A DNA stretch of 64,000 nucleotides from Paenibacillus polymyxa (GCF_015710975.1 NZ_CP049783.1:992501-1056500); one strand, 5' to 3'. Counted from the stretch's first letter, positions 55,179-64,000 are shown. Numbers and translations: made by a program. Notes: generated from the sequence alone by a model not told the origin.

Positions 55179-57371
55179 TCAGATGTCCTCTTTAACAAAT
55201 CTCCAGAACATGCCTAAAAAGTCCTGCTTCACCCTGGCAAGCGTTATGCCAACATGCATTAATTCATCACCACCGAACAGCTCACCCGTTTCTATATTTC
55301 TGTAAACGTAGTCTGGATTCAGACCTTTGAATTTTAACGTTTTAATCGCAGCAGCCGGTTGGGATAAAACCTTGAAATAGCTGGCCGCCATTTCCGTTTG
55401 ATCCTCTGACACAAAGCTCCATGCGGCTTCATTTTCATCAAATGGATTAATAATTCTGTAAAACTTTCCAAACTGAATGAGCGATCTCATTTCTTTATAC
55501 AGAGCTATCTGTTGTTTTACCACTTCTTTTTCTTCAACGGTTAATGCCGTCAGATCCAGCTCATATCCTAAATTCCCGGCCATGGCGACATAACCTCTGG
55601 TCTCCAATGGAGTTATTCTGCCCACTTGATGGTTAGGTACCGTGGAGACGTGTGCGCCCATCGTAATCGGAGGGTAGACAAGACTTGTTCCCCATTGAAT
55701 TTTCAGTCGGCAAATGGCATCCGTATTATCACTTGTCCAGGTCTGAGGCATGTAATAGAGCATACCGGCATCAAAACGGCCTCCTCCACTAGAGCAGCTC
55801 TCGAATAAGACATGAGGAAACTTCGATGTAAGCTCTTCCATAACACTGTAGAGCCCCAGAATATAACGATGCGCCGTCTCCCTTTGTCTTTCAGGTGGTA
55901 AAGCGGCCGAACCCACATCTGTCATGTGACGATTCATGTCCCATTTCACATAAGTAATTGGAACATCCGATAAAATGTCGGAAACCGACTTAACGATGTA
56001 CTCACACACTTCCTTCCTCGATAAATCCAACATAAGCTGATTTCTGCCCAACGTATACGGACGATCAGGGACATGGATACACCAATCGGGATGCTTTCTG
56101 TATAAATCGCTGTCTATGGATACCATTTCAGGTTCAAACCACAAGCCAAACTCCATACCCAGATTTCGAATGCGGTTGGCAAGATCCGGCAAGCCATCTG
56201 GAAGTTTGCGACGATCCACCACCCAATCGCCTAATGAAGTATTGTCATCATCACGCTTTCCAAACCATCCATCATCCAATACAAACAGCTCCACTCCTAC
56301 ACTTTGAGCTTCCTTGGCCAACTGCTCAATCTTGTCGGCATCAAAGTCAAAATAGGTGGCTTCCCAGTTATTAATCAGGATCGGCCGCTCCTTGTCACGA
56401 AATGGTCCACGACATAATCTGTTCCTGTATAAATCATGATAAATTCTCGACATACCACCCAAGCCATTTTCGGTGTATACCATGACGACTTCTGGCGTTT
56501 GGAAGGATTCCTCTGGTTCAAGCAACCATGTAAAATCAAAAGGATTAATCCCCATCGTAACTCTAGTGTTCCGATAGGAATCAACCTGAGTCTGGGCCGT
56601 AAAGTTCCCGCTGTACACCAGATTAAAGGCGTACACTTCGCCCTGTTCTTCATCTGTTCCTTCCCTTACAAGTGCCATAAAGGGTGCTTGTTGAGGGCTG
56701 CTGGCTCCGCGGCAGCTGTCTACCATTTGAATCCCAGGTAAAATTTTCCGTCTTGCTATATTTTTTTCATTATTATGCGCACCGTACAAGGTAATGAGTT
56801 CGTACTCATCATCACGAAAATCCACACTAGCACTTAATGCTCTAAGCAACTTTAGCTGCTGCTGACCTTCATTATCGAAACGGACTGAACGGGTAATGAC
56901 ATCCCACTTTTGATATAGGCTATAGGATAGTACAACCTTTACATCAATTAATGGGTCTTCAAGGATGATTTCCAGTGTTTCTACCTCGCCATCATCCTCC
57001 GCATACGTAGAAGGAAGCCCTTTCAATTTTGGTTTGCCTTGGTAAACCCGATGTTCTTTATACCGAAAATCTGTCACTGTAGAACCATTCTCCAATTGAA
57101 GCTGATACGCAGGAATCCTGAAGTCACTATTTCCAAATGACGGGTATTCCTGTGGGATGGTATCCAGTGAAAAGGCTCGATCCGCCCCATCGGGATTAGG
57201 TGAAAATCCTCTATCCATGAAGATGATTTTGTTGCTCCCCCGATAGGTCTGAATTCTCTTCCCCCAATACAGATGAGCTAAATAACCATCACGTATAACC
57301 TGCATGACATAACTCGTATTGCTGCCTTGTAAATGGAATAAAAGCTTCTCTTTATCAATGTATATAGCCAT
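55179..57371 (-). CDS. GH36 alpha-galactosidase
   Basis: 730 residues. Intracellular enzyme, no signal peptide, splitting alpha-1,6-galactosides such as melibiose and raffinose. N-terminal beta domain to about residue 330, then the TIM barrel: NNWEATYFDFDADKIEQL, ELFVLDDGWFG, LGDWVVDRRKLPDG; nucleophile Asp in TYVKWDMNRHMTD and acid/base Asp in ESCSSGGGRFDAGML. ATG at 57371 has AAGGGG upstream; a longer in-frame start is unlikely. First gene of a two-gene operon with the PTS permease. Confidence 0.95.
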   Translation of the reverse strand: MAIYIDKEKLLFHLQGSNTSYVMQVIRDGYLAHLYWGKRIQTYRGSNKIIFMDRGFSPNPDGADRAFSLDTIPQEYPSFGNSDFRIPAYQLQLENGSTVTDFRYKEHRVYQGKPKLKGLPSTYAEDDGEVETLEIILEDPLIDVKVVLSYSLYQKWDVITRSVRFDNEGQQQLKLLRALSASVDFRDDEYELITLYGAHNNEKNIARRKILPGIQMVDSCRGASSPQQAPFMALVREGTDEEQGEVYAFNLVYSGNFTAQTQVDSYRNTRVTMGINPFDFTWLLEPEESFQTPEVVMVYTENGLGGMSRIYHDLYRNRLCRGPFRDKERPILINNWEATYFDFDADKIEQLAKEAQSVGVELFVLDDGWFGKRDDDNTSLGDWVVDRRKLPDGLPDLANRIRNLGMEFGLWFEPEMVSIDSDLYRKHPDWCIHVPDRPYTLGRNQLMLDLSRKEVCEYIVKSVSDILSDVPITYVKWDMNRHMTDVGSAALPPERQRETAHRYILGLYSVMEELTSKFPHVLFESCSSGGGRFDAGMLYYMPQTWTSDNTDAICRLKIQWGTSLVYPPITMGAHVSTVPNHQVGRITPLETRGYVAMAGNLGYELDLTALTVEEKEVVKQQIALYKEMRSLIQFGKFYRIINPFDENEAAWSFVSEDQTEMAASYFKVLSQPAAAIKTLKFKGLNPDYVYRNIETGELFGGDELMHVGITLARVKQDFLGMFWRFVKEDI

Positions 57372-57544
57372 AGTAACCCCTTGTAGCGCCAATAGTAATA
57401 TTTTCAAAAAATATAAATTATGTTGTTTCCTTGTTTCTTACACCCTAATAATAATTGAATAGTTTTAATAATTATATGGAATAATGTAGACTCTATATGA
57501 AACGGTGTGATAATATGCAGAGATGAATTAAGAGGTGAAACCAA

Positions 57545-58366
57545 ATGAGTTCGCATTTTTCCAATCATTCCTATAACAACCTGGATCTTAATTTATACAC
57601 ATGTGGCAAAGAGAGCTGTACCAGTAAACACTCTTATGGTCCAGCCATTCGAAGCGGGTATATGGTGCATTTTATTTTAAAAGGAAAAGGGATCTTTAAA
57701 GTCAATGATAAAATCTATCATTTGGAGAAAAACGATGCTTTCTTTATTGAGCCGAAGGTTTTAATTTACTACGAAGCGGATGAAGTCGACCCGTGGGAAT
57801 ATGCCTGGATCGGTTTTAATGGGGTGCAAGCCAAAGAATATCTAAGCCGAACCTGTATCAATAGGGATAATCCCATTTTCCAGTTCGAAGCCGAGGGCAG
57901 CCTTGCCCGCTGTATGGAGAGCATCGTCGTTTCTTCTACGCTGAAATCCAACAAAGACCTGCTGCTTGCATCCAAGTTGTATGAATTTCTATATCTGATG
58001 TTTGAACTTTATCCTAATCAGGAAGTCAACAATGAGGTAAGACAGCAGCGGTATATTAAAGAAGCGCTTCTCTTTATTCAGCAAAACTATTCACATTTCA
58101 TTACCGTAAGTGACATTGCCAAATACATTTCAATTGACCGTTCATATTTGCACCGTTTATTTAAACAGCAACTCAATAAGTCACCACAGGAATTTTTATT
58201 GCATTTGAGGATTGAAAAATCATGCTCCCTATTAAAAAATACTTCCCTGAAAATCGGAGATATTGCTCGGTCTGTAGGGTATAAAGATGTACTCCTATTC
58301 TCCAAGATGTTCAAAACGGTCAACAAATTAACTCCATCCGAATACCGAAAAAATCACCAAAAATAA
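57545..58366 (+). CDS. AraC-family transcriptional regulator of the alpha-galactoside locus
   Basis: 273 residues. N-terminal cupin arm (GYMVHFILKGKGIFKVNDKIYHLEKNDAFFIEP) that likely binds the sugar; C-terminal double HTH (HFITVSDIAKYISIDRSYLHRLFKQQLNKSPQEFLLHLRIEKS and IGDIARSVGYKDVLLFSKMFKTVNKLTPSEYRK). Divergent from the alpha-galactosidase gene by 173 bp, an A/T-rich region where no good -35/-10 is seen for the enzyme gene, as expected of an activated promoter. AAGAGGTG ribosome site. Confidence 0.9.
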   Translation: MSSHFSNHSYNNLDLNLYTCGKESCTSKHSYGPAIRSGYMVHFILKGKGIFKVNDKIYHLEKNDAFFIEPKVLIYYEADEVDPWEYAWIGFNGVQAKEYLSRTCINRDNPIFQFEAEGSLARCMESIVVSSTLKSNKDLLLASKLYEFLYLMFELYPNQEVNNEVRQQRYIKEALLFIQQNYSHFITVSDIAKYISIDRSYLHRLFKQQLNKSPQEFLLHLRIEKSCSLLKNTSLKIGDIARSVGYKDVLLFSKMFKTVNKLTPSEYRKNHQK

Positions 58367-58413
58367 CACGCTTTGTTCGTAACTAAGTTAGGCATTTTCA
58401 TTCCAGAAACAAA

Positions 58414-58462
58414 AAAATAGCGGCAGCATGGAGTAACCTTAAGTCCATACTGCCGCTATTTT
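58414..58462. terminator. Bidirectional terminator between araC-type gene and mutY
   Basis: AAAATAGCGGCAG/CTGCCGCTATTTT stem extended by ATGGA/TCCAT, with A/T runs on each side. Confidence 0.85.
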
Positions 58463-58469
58463 ATCAACA

Positions 58470-59702
58470 TCAGTTCCCATTTTGCTTCGTATAATACTCG
58501 GTGATCAGATCAAGGAACACCTTGGGAAACGCCAAGGTGGACATATCCGCCTCGCTGATCCAGCGGTACCCCGCTGGCAAGGTGCTACTCGCCTGATCCG
58601 CCTGCTCAGCGAGCGCAATCAACGCACCTGGCTTCGCCGCGGTGCTGTAGCTGGCCCGCTGCTCGGCAGCCAGCGGCTGTTCGCCCGCCTTCCCGGCAGG
58701 GGAGGCGACCTCTTCACACTGGAACACACGCAGGTTCCAGTGAATGTGGCTGAACGTGTGCTCCGCCTCACGTACAAACCGCACCGGGCGCGCATGCACG
58801 CCCTCTGCCAACAAATGAGCCGCCAGATGGTCCATGGCTGGCTCATCCGGCACCGGGCCGTTGTAGCCCTCCGGCCCGGCAAGCTCATGCGGCAGCTCCC
58901 ACATGCGGGCCAACAGGCCCTTGGCCGGGCGTTGCCGTACAAGCAGGCGACCTGCGTTCGCGCCGCTGCCCTCGATGAGGGCGACGGAACGCGGCTCCAG
59001 GCGCGGCGGCTTCGCTTTTGTTTTGACTGGCAGCGTCTCCTCGCGGCCTGCCAGCCTGCCCGAGCAATGCTCCATGACCGGACAGGTCAGGCAATGGGGC
59101 GACTTTGGCGTGCAGACTAGCGCTCCCAGCTCCATCAGCGCCTGATTAAAATCAGAGGCTCTCCCTTCGGGAATCAGCTCCCTGACCAGACTTTCCATAT
59201 GCGACCGCGTGCTACCCTTCATAATATCCTCTTCAATGAGGAAATAACGTGACAGCACACGCATCACATTCCCGTCTACAGCAGGCTCTGGTCGATTAAA
59301 GGCAATGCTCATAATGGCCCCCGTCGTATATGGACCTACACCTTTCAGTGCCGCAACAGCCTGCGTATCATCCGGCACCTGCCCACCGTGAAGCTCAACT
59401 ACCTGTTTCGCTGCCGTTTGCAAATTCCGGGCCCGTGAATAATACCCCAGCCCTTCCCATAGCTTGAGCACATCCTCCTCGGGCGCTTCCGCCAGCGCTT
59501 CAATCGTCGGAAAACGTGAAATAAAGCGATTAAAATACGGAATGACCGTATCGACACGTGTCTGTTGAAGCATAATTTCCGAAATCCAGATATAAAAAGG
59601 ATTGCGATGGCGGCGCCACGGCAAGTCGCGTTTGTTACGTGTATACCAATTCAACAGTTCAAAGCTAAAATAACGCTTTTGTTCCAATGTATTTGTAGTC
59701 AT
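58470..59702 (-). CDS. mutY: A/G-specific adenine glycosylase
   Basis: 410 residues. Removes adenine paired with 8-oxoguanine. HhH-GPD core: catalytic Glu in ISEIMLQQTRVDTV, HhH as LKGVGPYTTGAI, catalytic Asp in PAVDGNVMRVLSRY, and the iron-sulfur ligands in CTPKSPHCLTCPVMEHC. A C-terminal NUDIX-like domain follows. That part has a GC-rich, Ala-rich insert (about residues 340-385) before GYRWISEADMSTLAFPKV. ATG at 59702 has AAGGAG about 10 bases upstream, overlapping the end of acpS. Probably translationally linked to acpS. Confidence 0.95.
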   Translation of the reverse strand: MTTNTLEQKRYFSFELLNWYTRNKRDLPWRRHRNPFYIWISEIMLQQTRVDTVIPYFNRFISRFPTIEALAEAPEEDVLKLWEGLGYYSRARNLQTAAKQVVELHGGQVPDDTQAVAALKGVGPYTTGAIMSIAFNRPEPAVDGNVMRVLSRYFLIEEDIMKGSTRSHMESLVRELIPEGRASDFNQALMELGALVCTPKSPHCLTCPVMEHCSGRLAGREETLPVKTKAKPPRLEPRSVALIEGSGANAGRLLVRQRPAKGLLARMWELPHELAGPEGYNGPVPDEPAMDHLAAHLLAEGVHARPVRFVREAEHTFSHIHWNLRVFQCEEVASPAGKAGEQPLAAEQRASYSTAAKPGALIALAEQADQASSTLPAGYRWISEADMSTLAFPKVFLDLITEYYTKQNGN

Positions 59703-59706
59703 CCCA

Positions 59707-60111
59707 TCACGTCTCCTTATATTCGACAATCACAAAAGCAGAGGCAATGTTAGGCTGATGTGTAATACTCAAGTGAATGCTGTAATTCGAGTCACCCGTA
59801 TTCGGCAATCTCAGTCGATCCCACGCAGACGAAGACAAATAAACTACGGGCTTCCCCCCAGGTTCAGGTAGAATATCCATATCACTGAACCCGATGATTT
59901 GTCCAATTCCACAGCCGAAGGCTTTCGTTACCGCTTCCTTGGCGGCAAAGCGCCCTGCTACGAACTCCGCTAGCCTCCCCTTGCGTTCCACTGCAAGCTC
60001 GCGTTCTGCCGGGGTTAACACCCGATTCAAAAATGCATCTGCATACTTACCTGCCAGAATATGAGCCATACGGCTTATTTCCAGCACATCATGTCCAATT
60101 CCGTAGATCAT
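59707..60111 (-). CDS. acpS: Holo-[acyl-carrier-protein] synthase
   Basis: 134 residues. Transfers phosphopantetheine from CoA to ACP. Mg ligands: Asp8 in GIGHDVLEISR and Glu in AGRFAAKEAVTKAFG; the SITHQPNIASAFVIVE end is family-typical. Just upstream of mutY with a 4-bp gap. The GGGCGGGG-like upstream site is weak. Confidence 0.95.
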   Translation of the reverse strand: MIYGIGHDVLEISRMAHILAGKYADAFLNRVLTPAERELAVERKGRLAEFVAGRFAAKEAVTKAFGCGIGQIIGFSDMDILPEPGGKPVVYLSSSAWDRLRLPNTGDSNYSIHLSITHQPNIASAFVIVEYKET

Positions 60112-60293
60112 TTGGGTATTCCCCGCCCTTTTTTTACTTTACTGGATCTATTGTAACAGTGCGTCCACACCCTGGCGAGTCGCAAAGGCGTAAAAGCGCC
60201 ACCAAAATATGTTAAAATGAGAGATGCAATCAGTGAATGCTTGAAATTCGCGGATATGCCAGTTTAAAAACTCCCTTAGAAAGGAAGGATAGG

Positions 60294-61121
60294 ATGTCAG
60301 AAACGATTGTGGTTGAAGCAGGTACCGATGCAGGAACAGACGCGGTGATCCGTGCCTCCTGGTTTCCCGCTAAAAATACGGCCAAAAGCCTGCTCATCAT
60401 CGCTCATGGCTACAAAGGATTTAAGGATTGGGGTATGTTCCCCTTTATAGCAGAAGCATTGAGTATGGATAACCATGTGGTAACCTTCAACTTTTCACAT
60501 AATGGCATAGGTGAGGATCTGGAGAATTTTACCGAGCTGGAAAAGTTCGCACGCAACACCTATAGCCGCGAACAAGAGGATTTGGTACTATTGCTGTCCA
60601 ATCTGAGAGCACGCCATGAATTCAGAGAATTGCCGTTGTTTCTGTTAGGACATAGCCGAGGTGCGGGAAGCTGCTTTGTATATGCTCTAGATCATCCCGG
60701 CGAGATTGCTGGCGTCATTTCATGGAATGGCGTAACAGATCTTGATCTGTTTACTTTACCGCAAAAAGAAGAAATGCGTGCCAAGGGACGCAGCTATGTG
60801 CAAAACGCCAGAACCGGGCAACAGCTTCCGCTGGATGCTGTCATTCTGGACGACCTGGAGCACAATCGCGAGCGTTTTGCCATTGTAGACAGACTTGCCA
60901 ACAGCCAGCTCCCAGTTGTGCTTATCCAGGGAACCGAAGACTCCAAACGTCTACGGGAAGGCTCTGCCCAACTCACCTCCGTTCGTCCCGATATCGAGTG
61001 GGTACAAATTCAAGGCGGCAATCATACTTTTAACACGGTTCACCCATTCCAGGGAGGCAGTCTTCAACTGGATCAGGCGATTACCGAAACCCGCCGCTTC
61101 ATTGACTGGATCACCAATTAG
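60294..61121 (+). CDS. Alpha/beta hydrolase (dienelactone hydrolase/esterase type)
   Basis: 275 residues, soluble. SLLIIAHGYKGFKDWGMFPFIAEAL, nucleophile Ser in FLLGHSRGAGSCF, Asp in VVLIQGTEDSKRL and His in IQGGNHTFNTVHPF make a full triad. Resembles esterases and peptidase-like hydrolases of the YqiA/YheT group; substrate unknown. GAAAGGAAGGA precedes ATG at 60294; the longer in-frame start has no site. Confidence 0.85.
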   Translation: MSETIVVEAGTDAGTDAVIRASWFPAKNTAKSLLIIAHGYKGFKDWGMFPFIAEALSMDNHVVTFNFSHNGIGEDLENFTELEKFARNTYSREQEDLVLLLSNLRARHEFRELPLFLLGHSRGAGSCFVYALDHPGEIAGVISWNGVTDLDLFTLPQKEEMRAKGRSYVQNARTGQQLPLDAVILDDLEHNRERFAIVDRLANSQLPVVLIQGTEDSKRLREGSAQLTSVRPDIEWVQIQGGNHTFNTVHPFQGGSLQLDQAITETRRFIDWITN

Positions 61122-61140
61122 GCAATAGCCCCTTCAATAC

Positions 61141-61171
61141 AAACGGCGATCCGCCGGGCGGATCGCCGTTT
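61141..61171. terminator. Terminator between the esterase and nadE genes
   Basis: AAACGGCGATCCG with its complement CGGATCGCCGTTT around a small loop; bidirectional placement between convergent genes, though without long T runs. Confidence 0.65.
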
Positions 61172-61212
61172 GTATTTAGTTCAGCATTTTACAATTCCAA
61201 AATGATTCATGC

Positions 61213-62022
61213 TTACACTCCTGGAATGCTTGTCCGCTTATGTGCTGTACGTGTAAAAAAGCTTTCCAGCTTTTCGCGGGCTGCGGGGTCAATTTCCTTG
61301 CCTTCCAGATAGTCGCTGTTTGCTTCGTAGGAGATCCCCAGTTCCTTTTCATCCGTCTGGCCTTCCCACAATCCTGCTGTAGGCGCTTTGTCCAAAATAG
61401 CCTGCGGAACTCCAAGATAGCTGGCTAACAAACGTACCTGACGTTTGTTGAGCGTACTGAGCGGTGTAATATCGACCGCACCATCACCCCATTTGGTATA
61501 AAAGCCTGTAATGGCTTCTGAAGCATGATCTGTACCCACGACGAGCAGGTTCAGTTCATTCGCGAGTGCGTACTGAACCACCATACGTGTTCTTGCCTTT
61601 ACATTCCCTCTCACTTGCGGAGTGATGGAACGTTCCAGACCCATATCCTTTAATGCATGCTCCACTTCCACGGCAACCTCATCCACGGCTTCCTTGATGT
61701 TCGTTTCCCCAGCATATTTCAAATTGAACGCTTTAGCCACTGCGTAGCTATGATCGATATCTTCCTGTTGACCATATGGCTGGAATACACCTAGCGTTTT
61801 GTATTCTTGCCCTTGCTCCTGCGTCAACTCATCTGTAGCCTGCTTGCACAAGGCGGCAGCTACGGCACTGTCAATCCCGCCACTAATGGCGATCAACAGC
61901 CCTTTGCTTCCTGTTTTTGTTACGTACGACTTGAGGAAATCCACACGCTTACGGACCTCCGCCTCTACGTTGATCGTAGGCTGTACTCCCAATTCAGCAA
62001 TAATCTGTTCCTGCAAACTCAT
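61213..62022 (-). CDS. nadE: NH3-dependent NAD synthetase
   Basis: 269 residues; last step of NAD synthesis from deamido-NAD, ATP and ammonia. PP-loop ISGGIDSAVAAALC, RMVVQYALANELNLLVVGTDHASEAITGFYTKWGDGAVDITPLSTLNKRQVR (deamido-NAD site) and LWEGQTDEKELGISYE are complete. Length fits the short ammonia-using form without amidase domain. Start ATG at 62022. Confidence 0.96.
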   Translation of the reverse strand: MSLQEQIIAELGVQPTINVEAEVRKRVDFLKSYVTKTGSKGLLIAISGGIDSAVAAALCKQATDELTQEQGQEYKTLGVFQPYGQQEDIDHSYAVAKAFNLKYAGETNIKEAVDEVAVEVEHALKDMGLERSITPQVRGNVKARTRMVVQYALANELNLLVVGTDHASEAITGFYTKWGDGAVDITPLSTLNKRQVRLLASYLGVPQAILDKAPTAGLWEGQTDEKELGISYEANSDYLEGKEIDPAAREKLESFFTRTAHKRTSIPGV

Positions 62023-62073
62023 CAGATAAGCACCTCTTTTTTAGGAATTTCCTTCACAAGCCAACACGCAAAA

Positions 62074-62109
62074 GCCCCGGCAAGTTTCGCAGGCGAAAAA
62101 TGCGGGGGC
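62074..62109 (-). terminator. Terminator after the bacilliredoxin gene
   Basis: GCCCC/GGGGC stem with inner CGCA/TGCG pair, followed by TTTT on the minus strand. Confidence 0.6.
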
Positions 62110-62124
62110 ATAGCTTGAGCAGTC

Positions 62125-62559
62125 TTACCGGCAAAAACGGTCAAATGCACCGGTCAAATCAGCAGCAATTTGATCTGCCGAACGATCTTCGATCTGATGA
62201 CGCTCGATGAAGTGAACCAGTTCGCCGTCTTTCAGCAGCGCGATCGAAGGGGAAGATGGCGGATACGGTGCGAAAAATTCGCGAGCCTTCGCCGTTGCTT
62301 CCTTATCCTGTCCCGCAAAAACCGTATACAGATGATCCGGCGTAATATCATGCTTCAGCGCTTCAGCTATACCCGGGCGGCATTGGCCTGCGGCACAACC
62401 GCATACCGAGTTCACAACCACCAGCACTGTACCTTTAGCATCAGGCAGCTTGGCCTCCACATCTTCAGAAGTACGCAATTCCTGAATCCCAAGATTCGTC
62501 AGTTCATCGCGCATAGGCTGAACTGAATCTCTCATATATTGATCGAAAGACATAGACAT
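62125..62559 (-). CDS. brxA: Bacilliredoxin BrxA/BrxB family protein (YphP)
   Basis: 144 residues. The CGC active site is in VVNSVCGCAAGQCRPGI with Cys53 and Cys55, the mark of bacilliredoxins, which remove bacillithiol from oxidised proteins. Also DSVQPMRDELTNLGIQELR and SIALLKDGELVHFIERHQIE. AAAGGAG ribosome site and a good sigma-A promoter. A third and fourth cysteine near the site and at the end (CRPG, FDRFCR) are noted. Confidence 0.93.
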   Translation of the reverse strand: MSMSFDQYMRDSVQPMRDELTNLGIQELRTSEDVEAKLPDAKGTVLVVVNSVCGCAAGQCRPGIAEALKHDITPDHLYTVFAGQDKEATAKAREFFAPYPPSSPSIALLKDGELVHFIERHQIEDRSADQIAADLTGAFDRFCR

Positions 62560-62646
62560 ATTCTTTCACTCCTTTTCATTAAATCATGTATACTACGTTT
62601 CTAATTTCATCCTGTGCCGTAGTAAAGGCATGGACATCTAAAGCCC

Positions 62647-62676
62647 ATTATACAATCTTTTTCACGTAATTTGCAA
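62647..62676 (-). promoter_or_regulatory. Sigma-A promoter of the bacilliredoxin gene
   Basis: Minus strand TTGCAA (62671-62676), 18 bp, TATAAT (62647-62652). Confidence 0.65.
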
Positions 62677-62701
62677 AAAATCCGGTTACATCTTTGCACA
62701 A

Positions 62702-64000
62702 TTATTTCTGTATCGAATTTATGACAGGAGGCTCAGAATGCTCTCGATAAGTCGGAATGGTTCTGCGCAGACGGACTTTAAACTGTGTGCCCATTCCCTC
62801 CACCGAATCTACGGCAATCGTACCGTGATGACGCTCCACTATACTTTGACATAAGGCCAGACCCAAACCTGTACCTTTTGTTTTGGTTGTATAAAAAGGC
62901 TGGAACAGCTTTTCAAGCTGTTTTGGCGGAATTCCCGGACCAGTATCCCTCACTTCCAGTTCGACAAAATCCCCTTCCTCATGAGTAGAAATGGTCAGCA
63001 CGCCCTTTTCCCCCATAGCTTCCATCGCATTACGCGATAAATTAAGCAGCAATTGCTTGATCTCCTTAGGGTTCAGATGCAGCATCGTTACATGATCCTC
63101 CAGCTTTAACTCAATCGTCTGTCCCCTCAGGTTGGCATCTGCCCACAATAGAGGTGTTAGTTCACGAATGATATCATGCAGATGACACTGCTCCTTCTCG
63201 ACAATCCGATTCTGGGCCAGGGAAAGAAAATCATTAATAATCCCATTCGCCCGATCCAGCTCCTCCATTACGATGCGGTAGTAATGGCCTAGAGAATCAG
63301 GGCTTTTCTCGCGCATAAGCTGTAAAAACCCGCGCACAACCGCCATCGGATTACGTATTTCATGAGTAATGCCCGCGGCCATCTGCCCGACCAGACTGAG
63401 CCTCTCAAAATTGCCCAGCTCACTGCGGAGCGTCTCCAGCTCTGTAATGTCCTGCAAGGCGATAATGACGCCTGTGGTTTGATTCATATGTTTATCCCGA
63501 AAAGGGAGGAAACTTGAAAAGAATACTTTGGGAGATACATTTATAAAATCAGCGCCTGCTTCTCCTTCCAATGCTTTCGCAACTCGTTCGTTAACTACAG
63601 GCGAAGCGCTAAAACCGTACAACGTGTTTAAGGGACGCCCTACGACCTCAGGCAGCGTAATATAGGGATCGAAGTCCCGGTAGAGCTCCAGCATCGTTTT
63701 GTTCATATGTATAACTCGTTCTTCGCTGTCCAAAGTAACAAGAGATAACGGCATCAAATCCATGACTTGACGCAGCTTATCCACTTCGATTAAATATTTG
63801 CTCGTAAACTCAGTTACATCTCGCCGCAGCGTCAGTTTCTCAAAGGAATTATGCATCAGACTTACGACCGCAAAACTTGCCAACACACCTACAGCAACAT
63901 TCCAAAACGTTGTAAGCAGATCAGGAATGTATACTGAAATGTTCTGTTTGCCCCACAATAGCGGTAATAAAGCCTTAAGCAGCATATCAGCCACAACATA
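62702..64000 (-). CDS. Sensor histidine kinase (KinB-like), N-terminus beyond the window
   Basis: At least 430 residues, open at the right edge. Visible: one membrane helix (about 30-48 of the seen part), a PAS domain (LMPLSLVTLDSEERVIHMNKTMLELYRDF), HisKA with LVGQMAAGITHEIRNPMAVVRGFLQLM (phosphohistidine), and ATPase motifs (LLLNLSRNAMEAMGEKG, VRDTGPGIPPKQLEKLFQPFYTTKTKGTGLGLALCQSIVERHHG). The family usually has several more helices before this, so the true start is outside. Likely a sporulation-type kinase; phosphotransfer partner unknown. Confidence 0.9.
   Translation of the reverse strand, partial: YVVADMLLKALLPLLWGKQNISVYIPDLLTTFWNVAVGVLASFAVVSLMHNSFEKLTLRRDVTEFTSKYLIEVDKLRQVMDLMPLSLVTLDSEERVIHMNKTMLELYRDFDPYITLPEVVGRPLNTLYGFSASPVVNERVAKALEGEAGADFINVSPKVFFSSFLPFRDKHMNQTTGVIIALQDITELETLRSELGNFERLSLVGQMAAGITHEIRNPMAVVRGFLQLMREKSPDSLGHYYRIVMEELDRANGIINDFLSLAQNRIVEKEQCHLHDIIRELTPLLWADANLRGQTIELKLEDHVTMLHLNPKEIKQLLLNLSRNAMEAMGEKGVLTISTHEEGDFVELEVRDTGPGIPPKQLEKLFQPFYTTKTKGTGLGLALCQSIVERHHGTIAVDSVEGMGTQFKVRLRRTIPTYREHSEPPVINSIQK

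Noticed and set aside
58482..59145. Arg-rich plus-strand frame opposite mutY
   Set aside because: Highly basic translation of GC-rich antisense sequence; mutY motifs are complete on the other strand.

Overview
The window reads as a stretch of chromosome from a spore-forming, low-to-mid GC Gram-positive rod, most likely a Paenibacillus of the P. polymyxa type. This is inferred from gene content: a GerA-family germination operon with a sigma-G-like promoter, YesMN/ABC pectin genes, a SodF-type dismutase, LipL, YneF, YphP/bacilliredoxin and a KinB-like kinase. There are no rRNA or tRNA genes, no CRISPR array, no recognisable insertion sequence and no prophage. Most genes are housekeeping or sugar-use genes with clear Shine-Dalgarno sites and rho-independent terminators.

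Layout. 1-5.1 kb: 5' part of a purine permease with PurR-like boxes, an NTF2-like/MarR pair, a broken SGNH hydrolase remnant, a LysR regulator divergent from a Gfo/Idh/MocA oxidoreductase, and an S51-like peptidase. 5.1-7.9 kb: guaA and a DedA protein. 8.4-13.7 kb: five-gene germinant receptor operon in the order A-C-B-D-B. 13.8-16.9 kb: Bcp peroxiredoxin and an ABC-2 exporter whose ATPase gene is frameshifted. 17-20.7 kb: LCP cell-wall ligase, hemL and an EamA exporter behind a long palindrome. 20.8-30.2 kb: one coherent rhamnogalacturonan locus on the minus strand: YesMN two-component system, solute-binding protein, two permeases, rhamnogalacturonan acetylesterase, a damaged GH105 hydrolase and a sensory-rhodopsin-transducer (ASRT) family protein, with a cre site upstream of the binding protein. 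30.2-35.3 kb: suhB, uvsE, ddl and an amidase. 35.7-43.4 kb: acnA, a YitT protein, a small gene, thiC behind a TPP riboswitch, and an IclR regulator. 43.6-53.7 kb: alpha/beta hydrolase, sodF, lipL, folE, yneF, a queG-ogt fusion, rnhA, a signal peptidase, a GNAT protein, sodA and a DinB-like protein. 53.7-58.4 kb: PTS permease plus GH36 alpha-galactosidase with a divergent AraC regulator. 58.4-64 kb: mutY, acpS, an esterase, nadE, bacilliredoxin and the 3' part of a sensor kinase.

How genes work together. The minus-strand block at 20.8-30.2 kb senses, imports and deacetylates pectin side-chain fragments, but its GH105 enzyme has lost a reading-frame segment between two 12-bp direct repeats, and the kinase and an unrelated ABC ATPase each lack one G in a G run. 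The alpha-galactoside locus pairs a PTS EIIBC lacking its own EIIA with an intracellular GH36 enzyme. Redox functions (two superoxide dismutases, Bcp, bacilliredoxin) and DNA-repair functions (UvsE, MutY, Ogt domain) are scattered rather than clustered.

No radically new system is evident. The features most worth follow-up are the double-B germinant receptor operon, the ASRT protein inside a pectin operon, the QueG-Ogt fusion, the SodF N-terminal domain and the three frame or deletion lesions.
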